NCBI RefSeq assembly: GCF_945952435.1
Contig: NZ_CAMFHZ010000015.1
Location: 1-64,000 of the forward strand
Reading direction: 5' to 3'
Origin: an uncultured Microbacterium sp.
GTDB lineage: Bacteria > Actinomycetota > Actinomycetes > Actinomycetales > Microbacteriaceae
Length of the DNA stretch: 64,000 bases
This document shows positions 37,317 through 45,888 of this stretch, in pieces. A program made the translations under genes and the position numbers. The first letter of the stretch is position 1, and each line of letters starts with the position of its first letter. The notes below the pieces were generated by a model. The model saw nothing but the letters and a program-made list of their open reading frames with translations. It did no database searches and was not told the DNA's origin.

Positions 37317-38788
37317 GCCGACACCTCCTTCGATGCGAGAGTGGTCTGGCTGTAGAGCTTGAGCAGTGCGGTGCCGAGCATGTGCGAGCGGTACGCGCTG
37401 CTGGCGCGGTGGTCCGACATCGGCGTGCCCTCGCCGCGGAGCACCTCGGAGGCCGCCTTCACCGTGGCGACGTCCCAGGGCTTGCCGACCAGGGCCTCCT
37501 CGGTGGCGCGGGCACGCAGCGGGGTCGCGGCGACGCCGCCCAGGCCGATCGTCGCGCCGGTCACGACGCCGCCGGAGATGTCGAGCGCGAACGCGACCGC
37601 GACGCTGGAGATGTCGTCGAAACGGCGCTTCGCGATCTTGTGGAAAGCGGTCGTGGTCGCGAGCGACAGCGGGATCCGCACGGCCTTGATGAGCTCGTCG
37701 GGGCGCTTGACGGTCTGCCGATAGCCGGTGAAGTACTCGGCCAGGTCGACCTCGCGCTCACCGTCGACCGAGGCGAGGACGACCCGCGCGCGCAAGGCCA
37801 GCAGTGCGGGCGGGGTGTCGCCGATCGGGGATCCGGTGCCGAGGTTGCCGCCGAACGTGGCGCGGTTGCGGATCAGCCGGGAGGCGAACTGCGGGAGGAG
37901 CTGCGCGAGCAGCGGGATCCGGCCGTCCAGTCTCCTCTCGACCTCGGACAACGGCAGTGCGGCGCCGATCTCGACGACGTCCTCGCCGATCGTCAGGGTG
38001 CGCAGCTCCGGCAGCTGCTCGATCGCAACGACAAGCGGGGCGCGACGGCCGCGGATGTTCACCTCGACCCCCCAGTCGGTGGATCCGGCGACGAGCAGCG
38101 CGGCCTCCTCGTCGTGCAGGATCCGCAGGGCGTCGGCCAGCGTCGCGGGGCGCACGAACCGAGCGCCGTCGACCGTGGCGTCCGTCGCGACGGTCGACGG
38201 AGCGGGACGGTCGAGCCGCTGCCGCAGAGGGTCGTCGGCCTCGGGCGAGCCGAGCGTGTAGGCGGCGTCGCGGATCGGGCGGTAGCCGGTGCAGCGGCAG
38301 AGGTTGCCACTCAGGGCATGCAGATCGAAGCCGTTCGGGCCGTGCTCGGGGTCGTGCACGGGGCACGCGACGGATTCGTCGTGCGCATCGGCGTCCGCCG
38401 CGGTGCGGTCGGCGCGGTAGTACTCCCCGGCCATGCTGCATGCGAAGCCGGGGGTGCAGTAGCCGCACTGGGATCCGCCGGCCTCTGCGAGCTTCTCCTG
38501 CACCGGGTGCAGATCGTCCGGCGAGCCGAGGCCCTCCGCGGTCACGATCTCCTGGCCGTCGAGCGCGTACACCGGCACGAGGCACGCGTTGACCGGAGTC
38601 CAGGCGGTGCCGCCGTCCGGGGTCGGCGTCGCGAGAAGCATCGCGCACGCCCCGCACTCGCCTTCGGCGCACCCCTCCTTGCTGCCGGAGAGCCCGCTGT
38701 CGCGGAGCCAGTCCAGCGCCGTCGCATGCGCAGGCGTGCCTGCGAGCGGACGGCTGTTCCCGTTCACGGTGACGGCGGTGTCGGCCAT
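37313..38788 (-). CDS. xdhA: Xanthine dehydrogenase small subunit (2Fe-2S + FAD domains)
   Basis: GCAEGECGACAML..GSQCGYCTPGFACSM..GNLCRCTGYRPI; RNRATFGGNLGTGSPIGD. Confidence 0.95.
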   Translation of the reverse strand: MADTAVTVNGNSRPLAGTPAHATALDWLRDSGLSGSKEGCAEGECGACAMLLATPTPDGGTAWTPVNACLVPVYALDGQEIVTAEGLGSPDDLHPVQEKLAEAGGSQCGYCTPGFACSMAGEYYRADRTAADADAHDESVACPVHDPEHGPNGFDLHALSGNLCRCTGYRPIRDAAYTLGSPEADDPLRQRLDRPAPSTVATDATVDGARFVRPATLADALRILHDEEAALLVAGSTDWGVEVNIRGRRAPLVVAIEQLPELRTLTIGEDVVEIGAALPLSEVERRLDGRIPLLAQLLPQFASRLIRNRATFGGNLGTGSPIGDTPPALLALRARVVLASVDGEREVDLAEYFTGYRQTVKRPDELIKAVRIPLSLATTTAFHKIAKRRFDDISSVAVAFALDISGGVVTGATIGLGGVAATPLRARATEEALVGKPWDVATVKAASEVLRGEGTPMSDHRASSAYRSHMLGTALLKLYSQTTLASKEVSA

Positions 38789-38810
38789 TGGTTCTCCTCG
38801 CGCCAGGTGG

Positions 38811-38917
38811 GGCGATGCGTGGAGGCCAGAAGGGTAGTCGGGACCCGGAGCATGAGCCTCGGCGGCATCGCCGTGGTCTGCCCGGTAGATGATCCGTTTC
38901 CGAACCCGCCTAGGCGT
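38811..38917 (-). ncRNA. Candidate structured leader RNA (copy B) of xdhAB operon
   Basis: Same conserved segments as copy A; inner hairpin closes with GAAA tetraloop; distal GGCGAUGC/GCAUCGCC helix. Confidence 0.55.
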
Positions 38918-38923
38918 GCCGAC

Positions 38924-38953
38924 AGCCTAACCCGGGCTGCACGGACGTGGCAA
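38924..38953 (-). promoter_or_regulatory. Sigma70-type promoter TTGCCA-N18-TAGGCT of xdhAB operon
   Basis: Direct reading; conserved with 32815-32843. Confidence 0.6.
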
Positions 38954-38971
38954 GCAGAATTCTAAGAGACG

Positions 38972-38998
38972 GATTTCCACATCCGCTGGGCGGAAATC
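38972..38998. promoter_or_regulatory. IclR-like operator GATTTCCAC-N9-GCGGAAATC
   Basis: Imperfect inverted repeat just upstream of the xdhAB promoter, next to the iclR gene. Confidence 0.5.
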
Positions 38999-39031
38999 AA
39001 AAAGCGGCCTCGTCGCCGCGCGATGTGGTGC

Positions 39032-39784
39032 TCACGCGGCGGCGGCGGCCGAGATCTCCGCGGCGATCTCGTGCAGGACCGGCACGGCGCGATCCGCGAG
39101 CCCCTCGTCCGCTCGCGACATCGGCAGCGAGATCGAGAGCGCCGTGGGCGTCGGCATCCGCGGGACGATCACGGCGTAGCAACGCACCCCGACCTCGTGC
39201 TCGCCGTCGTCGATCGCGTGACCGCGCTCGCGCGTGCGCTCGAGCTATGCAAGCAGCTCGTCGAGCGCCGTGATGCTCCGCGGCGTCGAGGCGGGAAGAC
39301 CCGTGCGGGCGGCGAGCGCACGCACCTGCTGCTCGGGCAGCTCCGCGAGCAAGGCCTTTCCGACCGCGGTCGAGTGCAGCTGCGCCCGTCCGCCCACCTC
39401 CGTGAACATGCGCATGGCGTGGGGCGACGGCGCCTGGGAGACGTACACGACCCGGTCGTCGTCGAGCGTCGCAAGGTTGGCGGTCTCTCCGAGGCGGTGC
39501 ACGAGGTCCTTCAGCTGGGGCATCGCGATCGCGCCGAACTGACGGTTGGCGATCTCGCCGAGCCGCACGAGGCGCGGGCCGAGCGCGTAGCGCCGATCCG
39601 ACAGCTGTCGCACGGCGCCGCACTCGATGAGCGTCTGCAGCAGCCGGTGCGTCGTCGTCAGCGGGAGCCCGGCCTGCGCCGAGATCTCGCTGATCGTGAG
39701 CAGGCCGCCGGCTCCGGCGACGAGCTCGAGCAGCTCGAAGACCCGCGTCACGGACTGCACGGTGGTGGGTGCCTTGGCGGCCAT
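39032..39784 (-). pseudogene. IclR family regulator interrupted by in-frame TAG (39245-39247)
   Basis: N-terminal IclR HTH and effector domain (39248-39784), then same frame continues LERTRERGHAIDDGEHEVGVRCYAVIVPR..TGA. Confidence 0.85.
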
Positions 39785-39796
39785 CGCGACCCTTTC

Positions 39797-39820
39797 GATG
39801 CGGAGGAGCACATCCGCATC
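39797..39820. promoter_or_regulatory. Inverted repeat GATGCGGA-N8-TCCGCATC in the iclR 5' region
   Basis: Perfect 8-bp arms, 12 bp upstream of the iclR start. Confidence 0.5.
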
Positions 39821-39864
39821 GTGGAAGCGCGGATGAGGGGCAGGCTATCCCATCCGCCCCGCGG

Positions 39865-40766
39865 TCACACGGTCAGCGACACGCCCCACTGCGCGCTCCA
39901 GCTCTCGCCCGGCCCCAGGCGGCGCAGCCCCCGCCCCGAGTTGAAGGCCTCCGCCGGTGCCGACATCGGTTCGAGCGCCACGACGAGCGGCCGGCCCGGG
40001 TACTTGTCGTTCGTGAAGGCCTGCACGTAGTCCAGACCCGGACCCTGCCACAGGGTAGCGGTGCGTCCGTCCGGCGCGGCGAGCGTGCTGCGCACCCGGC
40101 CGTCGGCATCCCGACGCAGGGTGGCGAAGCCCGTGTCGAGCGCCAGGTCGCCGAGCCGTCTCGGCATGCGCAGATCGGTGCCGCCCGCGACGGGGGACTC
40201 GCCGACCGGGAGCATGCGATCGTCGGTCTCGAAGAACGTCTCGGCGGGGATCCGCAGCCGCAGCTCGCTCGGATCCGCATCCCCGATCGTGAGGTAGGGA
40301 TGGGCGCCCAGCGCGACCGGGGCCGGAGTGGCCGAACGGTTGGCGATCACGTGCTCGACCTCGATGCCGTCGGCGGTGAGCGTGTATCGGACCGACGTCT
40401 CGAGCAGATACGGGTACCCCGTCTGCGGCACGACGTCGGCGCGCAGCAGCACCGAATCCGCCGTCCGCTCCGCGATCTCGTAGGCCGTGAAACGCAGGAG
40501 GCCGTGACTCGCGTTGCGCAGCTTCGGCTCGGTGATCGCCAGCGCGCGGGTCTCGTCCCCGTCGATCCAGATGCCGTCGCGGATCCGGTTCGGCCACGGC
40601 ACCAGCACGACCCCGGAGGCGCCGGGAGCCGGCTGGTCCTCCGGATAGGGGGGACCACGACCGTCCCGCCGACGACGAGATGGCGCAGTGCGGCGCCGAC
40701 CTGGGAGATCTGCGCGTGGACGCCGTGGGCGTCGAGGACGACCTGTGTGCCGGTGGGAGTGGTCAT
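39865..40766 (-). pseudogene. Aldose 1-epimerase family protein, frameshifted at a six-base homopolymer (40648-40653)
   Basis: MTTPTGTQVVLDAHGVHAQISQVGAALRHLVVGGTVVVPP in one frame; YPEDQPAPGASGVVLVPWPNRIRDGIW.. in the next. Confidence 0.8.
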
Positions 40767-40828
40767 GCGGCCATCGTAGGACGGTGGCAGGTCGCGCGCG
40801 GCCGTGCGTCGTCCGGGATCCGGAGAGG

Positions 40829-42394
40829 TCAGATCCGGCCGAGAGCGGCGAGGAATCGCTTCGTGTACCCGAGCGCGGGGACGGACGGATCCGAGTTGCA
40901 CGTGTCGGACAGTGCCGTCGAGGTGCAGGGGACGTCGCGGTCCAGGGACCAGAAGTGGATGCCCGCGAGGCCGTTCTCCCGCGCGAAGGCCGTCATCTCA
41001 TCGACGTCCTGCAGGGAGAAGCTCTCGTCGGCGATGTCGTTGCGCGAGATCATCGGCGTGAGCTCGATCCGCGCGAGCGGGATGGACGGATAGGTGTGCC
41101 GGAGGTTCGCGACTGCCTGGATCGCCGAGGCGCCCATGTTGCAGACCGCGCCGCTCAGCACGCAGGTGCTGCGGGACGCGGGGCCGTAGTCCATGACCAT
41201 GAGGTTGATCGTGTAGTTGCGCAGGCCCGACGCGAGCACGGCTTTGACGACGGCGTCGCCCGTCGCGTTCACGCCGCCGAAGCTGCCGTCGGACGCGGCG
41301 AGCGTGGCGACGGTGAACGAGAAGCGCAGGCCGGGGTAGCGGTCCTGCACGGCCGCCGCGGCGGCGACCTGTGCGCCGATCTCGGAGACGGACTGGCCCC
41401 GCTCGATGTCGAAGTCGACCCCCACCAGGTTGTCGCTCGCGTAGCGGTCGATGAAGGTCCGCATGCCCGCAGCGGACGAGCAGGTAAAGCTGCCCGCGGC
41501 GCCGCCCGTTCCGATCACGTAGTCGTACCCCGCCTGATCGAGGCGGTGGACGTTGTCGTCGGCGAACGCCTGTGCGGGCACCCCGGCCCAGTTCTCCGCG
41601 CCGCACTCGCCGGTTGCGAACGCGAGGGTCACGGCGTCGAGTGCGGGCAGGGTCGAGGCCAGCGTCGTCCCGGATCCGACGAGAGGGACCGGGGATCCGT
41701 TGACGGCCGTCGTGCCGAGCACGTAGCCCGTGCTCCAGAACATGGCCTGCGCGATGTCCTTGTAGGGGCTGAAGAGGAACGCGGGTGCGGATCCGGTCGC
41801 CGGCGGGGTCGCGGTCGTCGGGGCCGGAGTGGGACTCGGGGCCGGAGTGGGGCTCGGGGTGGCGGGCGGCGCGGTGGGTGCGGGCGTGGATCCGTCGCAC
41901 GACGTGGCGGCCCAGAGCGACGGCGCGGCGCTCGGCGACCACCAGTTCGGTGTCGACGTGGACACATATCCCTTGCCGTCGAAGAGGACCTTGTCGCCGG
42001 TGGTGTAGGCGCGGTCCCCCGCATAGGGCTGCCGGAAGGGCGCACAGGCGACGGACGGGGACGCGCTCGGGCTCGGAACGGACGTCGGCGCGGGAGTCGG
42101 AGCAGGGGTCGCCGTGGGGACGGCGCCGTCGCAGGTGGTCTTGGCCCAGTACGAGGGCGCGGCGGTCGGCGACCACCAGTTGGGTGCGAAGGTCGAGACG
42201 TAGGCGGTGCCCTGGAAGAGCACCTTGTCGCCCTTCTGGTACGCGGGATCGCCCGAATAGGGCTGGCGGAAGTCGGGGCAGGCGCCTGTCTGTGCGGCGA
42301 CGGCGACGAGGGGCACGGCGAGCGACGCCGCGGCGATGCCGAGTGCGACGACGAGGGACACGACTCGACGAGAGACGGCGCGCGGCAGGGACAT
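40829..42394 (-). CDS. Secreted GH18 chitinase-like protein with two CBM5/12-like domains
   Basis: Signal peptide; two copies of DKVLFxGxxYVSTxxPNWWSPxAAPSxWA; LVGVDFDIER GH18-like active-site region. Confidence 0.85.
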   Translation of the reverse strand: MSLPRAVSRRVVSLVVALGIAAASLAVPLVAVAAQTGACPDFRQPYSGDPAYQKGDKVLFQGTAYVSTFAPNWWSPTAAPSYWAKTTCDGAVPTATPAPTPAPTSVPSPSASPSVACAPFRQPYAGDRAYTTGDKVLFDGKGYVSTSTPNWWSPSAAPSLWAATSCDGSTPAPTAPPATPSPTPAPSPTPAPTTATPPATGSAPAFLFSPYKDIAQAMFWSTGYVLGTTAVNGSPVPLVGSGTTLASTLPALDAVTLAFATGECGAENWAGVPAQAFADDNVHRLDQAGYDYVIGTGGAAGSFTCSSAAGMRTFIDRYASDNLVGVDFDIERGQSVSEIGAQVAAAAAVQDRYPGLRFSFTVATLAASDGSFGGVNATGDAVVKAVLASGLRNYTINLMVMDYGPASRSTCVLSGAVCNMGASAIQAVANLRHTYPSIPLARIELTPMISRNDIADESFSLQDVDEMTAFARENGLAGIHFWSLDRDVPCTSTALSDTCNSDPSVPALGYTKRFLAALGRI

Positions 42395-42704
42395 GGACGA
42401 ACGGTAGCAGCGGCGATGGCGTTCCGATATACCGCGTGCGAAGTTCCTCGGCGGGCGTCGAGGTGCCTCGGTTAGAATGGGGTGTCGGCTTCGGGCAACC
42501 GCGACCTGTTTCTCCGGGACGCGGCTGTGTGTGAACGTGTGAGCCCCGTGTGGGCGGCCCAGGGCCGATGGTGCGTCGGCGGGACCCCGCCTGACGCGAA
42601 CACCATCACAGGAATGGCCCCGGCCGAAGGCCGCCCGGGTATGTCCGCGCCCTCCTCGGGCGACGGGCGCTGTTCTCGTGCGAGAACCAGACAAGGACAC
42701 CCCG

Positions 42705-44648
42705 ATGCCCAAGAACCACAAGCCCAAGGGCGGTCGCCCCTCGGCGAATTTCGAGCCGCGCTACGCGAAGAAGACCTCGTTCCACGATCGTCATCGCCAG
42801 GGACGCCCCGCCCGCGACGGCGACGCGCCGCGCGCCCACGACCGGGACAGGACCGATCGCGACCGGGTCGACCGCGGATACGGGCGCGACGCCCGTCCGG
42901 CCAGGGACGACCGCCGCGTGGACTCCCGTCCCGGCAGTCGCTCGCCCGGACACCGCGGGTACCGCGCAGAGTCCGCGGGGGCCGAGCGGGATCCGAAGCG
43001 TCGCTGGTCCGCACAGGAGCGCGCGGGTCGTGACGAGGCCCGTCCGATCCGCGGTCGCGCCGAGTCGGGTCGGGTCGACGCCCCGCACCGCCGGGACGAC
43101 CGGTCGGACCGCCCCCGGTTCGACCGGGACGACCGTGCGCGTCGGGATGACCGTCCGCGATACGGCCGTGACGACCGTGCGCGTCGCGACGACCGTCCGC
43201 GGTATGACCGTGACGACCGTGCGCGTCGGGAGGACCGGTCGCACCGCGCCGACCGCCCCCATCGGGACGACCGGCCCCGATTCGATCGCGACGACCGCCC
43301 GCGTCGGGACGACCGCCCGCGTCGCGACGACCGCTCCTCCCGCCCGGCCAGGGACGACTGGAGCCGCGGCAGTGACCGGACCCCTCGCCCCGAGCAGACC
43401 GAGGACGTCGTCCACGAGCGCCTCGTCGCGCAGACCGTCGAGGCCGAAGCCGTGGCCGACGTCACTTTCGCGGATCTGGGTCTCGGCTCCAACATCGTCG
43501 AGGTCCTCGGCAACATGGGCGCGCAGAGCCCCTTCCCGATCCAGGCCGCCTCGATCCCGGCCGTACTCGAGGGCCGCGACGTGCTCGCTCGCGGGCGCAC
43601 CGGATCCGGAAAGACGATCGCTTTCGGGGCGCCGCTCGTCGAGAGCATCCTGCTCTCGCAGAAGGGCAAGAAGCGCGAGTTCGGGCGGTCGCCGCGCGCG
43701 ATCATCCTCGCGCCGACGCGCGAGCTGGCGCTGCAGATCGACCGCACCGTGCAGCCGATCGCCCGCAGCGTCGGCCTGTTCACCACCCAGATCTACGGGG
43801 GCGTCCCCCAGGCCCGCCAGGTCGGAGCGCTCAAGAAGGGCGTCGACATCGTGATCGGCACCCCGGGGCGCATCGAGGATCTGATCGCGCAGGGCAAGCT
43901 CGACCTCTCCGATGTGCGCGTCGCCGTGCTCGACGAGGCGGATCACATGTGCGAGCTCGGTTTCGTCGAGCCCGTCCAGCGGATCCTGCGAGCGACGGGG
44001 GAGGGGAGCCAGAAACTGCTGTTCTCCGCCACGCTCGATCGTGAGGTCGCCGCGCTCGTGGACGAGTTCCTCGTCGACCCCGCCGTGTTCGAGGTCGCGG
44101 GGGAGACCCAGGACTCCGGCACGATCGAACACCGGGTGCTCGTGATCGAGCACCGCGACAAGGCCGAGATCCTGCGCTCGCTCGTCGATCGCGACGGCCG
44201 CACGCTCGTCTTCGCCCGGACTCGCGCGTATGCCGAGATGCTCGCGGAGCAGTTCGAGGATGCCGGTATCCCCGCCGTCTCGCTGCACGGCGATCTGAAC
44301 CAGGCGAAGCGCACCCGCAATCTGCAGAAGCTGACCTCGGGGCGGGTCAACGTGCTGGTCGCCACCGATGTGGCGGCGCGAGGCATCCACGTCGACGACA
44401 TCGACCTCGTGGTCCAGGCCGACGCCCCCGACGAGTACAAGACGTATCTGCACCGCGCCGGCCGCACCGGGCGTGCGGGCAACGCCGGTCGCGTCGTCAC
44501 GCTCATCACGCGTCCGCGCAGCCGCCGCATGTCGGAGCTGCTGGATCGGGCGGAGATCGACGCCCCCTTCGAGCAGGCGCGTCCCGGCGACGACCTCGTC
44601 GAGGAGATCGCGGGACGCATGCCGACGGAGGCGGACCTGACGTCCTGA
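42705..44648 (+). CDS. DEAD/DEAH-box RNA helicase with Arg/Asp-rich N-terminal repeats
   Basis: GRTGSGKTIAFG, PTRELALQ, VLDEADHM, HRAGRTGR. Confidence 0.95.
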   Translation: MPKNHKPKGGRPSANFEPRYAKKTSFHDRHRQGRPARDGDAPRAHDRDRTDRDRVDRGYGRDARPARDDRRVDSRPGSRSPGHRGYRAESAGAERDPKRRWSAQERAGRDEARPIRGRAESGRVDAPHRRDDRSDRPRFDRDDRARRDDRPRYGRDDRARRDDRPRYDRDDRARREDRSHRADRPHRDDRPRFDRDDRPRRDDRPRRDDRSSRPARDDWSRGSDRTPRPEQTEDVVHERLVAQTVEAEAVADVTFADLGLGSNIVEVLGNMGAQSPFPIQAASIPAVLEGRDVLARGRTGSGKTIAFGAPLVESILLSQKGKKREFGRSPRAIILAPTRELALQIDRTVQPIARSVGLFTTQIYGGVPQARQVGALKKGVDIVIGTPGRIEDLIAQGKLDLSDVRVAVLDEADHMCELGFVEPVQRILRATGEGSQKLLFSATLDREVAALVDEFLVDPAVFEVAGETQDSGTIEHRVLVIEHRDKAEILRSLVDRDGRTLVFARTRAYAEMLAEQFEDAGIPAVSLHGDLNQAKRTRNLQKLTSGRVNVLVATDVAARGIHVDDIDLVVQADAPDEYKTYLHRAGRTGRAGNAGRVVTLITRPRSRRMSELLDRAEIDAPFEQARPGDDLVEEIAGRMPTEADLTS

Positions 44649-44668
44649 CCGGCTCCATCCGGTTCTGC

Positions 44669-44708
44669 GGAGGGCTCGGAGGCGACGACACGTCGCTCCG
44701 GGCCCTCC
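44669..44708 (+). terminator. Hairpin terminator after DEAD-box helicase
   Basis: GGAGGGC..CGGAG.CGAC-GACA-GTCG.CTCCG.GCCCTCC. Confidence 0.6.
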
Positions 44709-44936
44709 CGTCGTGGAACCGGCGGTGACCGCGCGGAGGCCGGGCAAGCGCGGGGCGCGGGCAGCCAGCGACGGAAGGACGCGCCTGAGAATCGGGTAAA
44801 AAATTATTGTGCATCCGGGTCAAACTCGGAAACCTCCCAGCCGGGGTGATGCAGGATCGTTACCTTGTGCGCGCCACCCGAGGCGCCAGCGCCGCTTCCC
44901 GAGCGGTGCCCCGGACTCAAGGATCGTTACTTCTTC

Positions 44937-45800
44937 ATGTCGAAAACCCCGCTTTCCCGTCAGACCCCGCTTTTCCGCTCGGCCCGTAGCAAGACCATCG
45001 CCTTCGTCGGAGCCGCCGCCGTTCTCGGCGCGGTCGCCGTAGGAGGCGCCGCCCTCCTTGCCCCCGCGACGGCTGCCGCCGAACCCGCGGCGGCGGCCGA
45101 AAGCGCCGTGAACGCCGTCAACGAACGTGCCCAGGTGCGCGCCTCCCTCGACACGGCGACGACCGCGATGGTCGACGCGGCGGCGGTCAACGCCGACGTC
45201 AAGGCCTCCGGCCTCGACCTCGGCCAGGGCCGAAAGTTCGTCGACACGACCGGCCTGCGCTCCGCGCACGACGTGCTCGCCTCCCATGCCTCCGACAACG
45301 CGGCCCCGCACACGACGCTCGCGGTCGTCGTCGCGTCCTACTCGGAGCGCGTCGAGTCCGAGGTGAGCGAGGTGCGTACCAACCTCGACAACGCGGTCGC
45401 CGCGAAGCAGGCCGCGGACGCCGCTGCCGCCAAGGCCGCCGAGGAAGCGGCGGCAGCCGCGCAGGCCGCTGCCGACGCCCAGGCCGCCGCCAACACCCCC
45501 GACGGCGCGCGCAACGCCGCCCGGCAGCTGATGTCGAGCCAGTACGGCTGGGGCGACGACCAGTTCCAGTGCCTGGACTCGCTGTGGACCAAGGAATCGG
45601 GCTGGGACTACCAGGCGTACAACCCGTCCGGCGCGACCGGCATCCCGCAGGCGTTGCCCGGCGACAAGATGGCCACCATCGCCGACGATTGGGCGACCAA
45701 CGCGGTCACCCAGATCACCTGGGGCCTCGGCTACATCTCCAGCGTCTACGGCACCCCGTGCTCGGCGTGGGGTCACTCCCAGGCGACCAACTGGTATTGA
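44937..45800 (+). CDS. Secreted lytic transglycosylase / aggregation-promoting-factor-like protein
   Basis: Signal peptide; Ala-rich coiled region; CLDSLWTKESGWDYQAYNPSGATGIPQALPG. Confidence 0.85.
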   Translation: MSKTPLSRQTPLFRSARSKTIAFVGAAAVLGAVAVGGAALLAPATAAAEPAAAAESAVNAVNERAQVRASLDTATTAMVDAAAVNADVKASGLDLGQGRKFVDTTGLRSAHDVLASHASDNAAPHTTLAVVVASYSERVESEVSEVRTNLDNAVAAKQAADAAAAKAAEEAAAAAQAAADAQAAANTPDGARNAARQLMSSQYGWGDDQFQCLDSLWTKESGWDYQAYNPSGATGIPQALPGDKMATIADDWATNAVTQITWGLGYISSVYGTPCSAWGHSQATNWY

Positions 45801-45888
45801 TCCACGATCGCCTCTTCGTGGGTTCGTGGACTCGTGGGCTCGAGACTGAGGCTTCCGTCGCAGAACAGACGCTTCGGAGCAGCGTGCT

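Noticed and set aside
44800-44936. c-di-AMP (ydaO/yuaA) riboswitch before the secreted lysozyme-like gene
   Set aside because: GGGGUGA-like string present but the highly conserved ACAGCUAACC segment and other core elements were not found.
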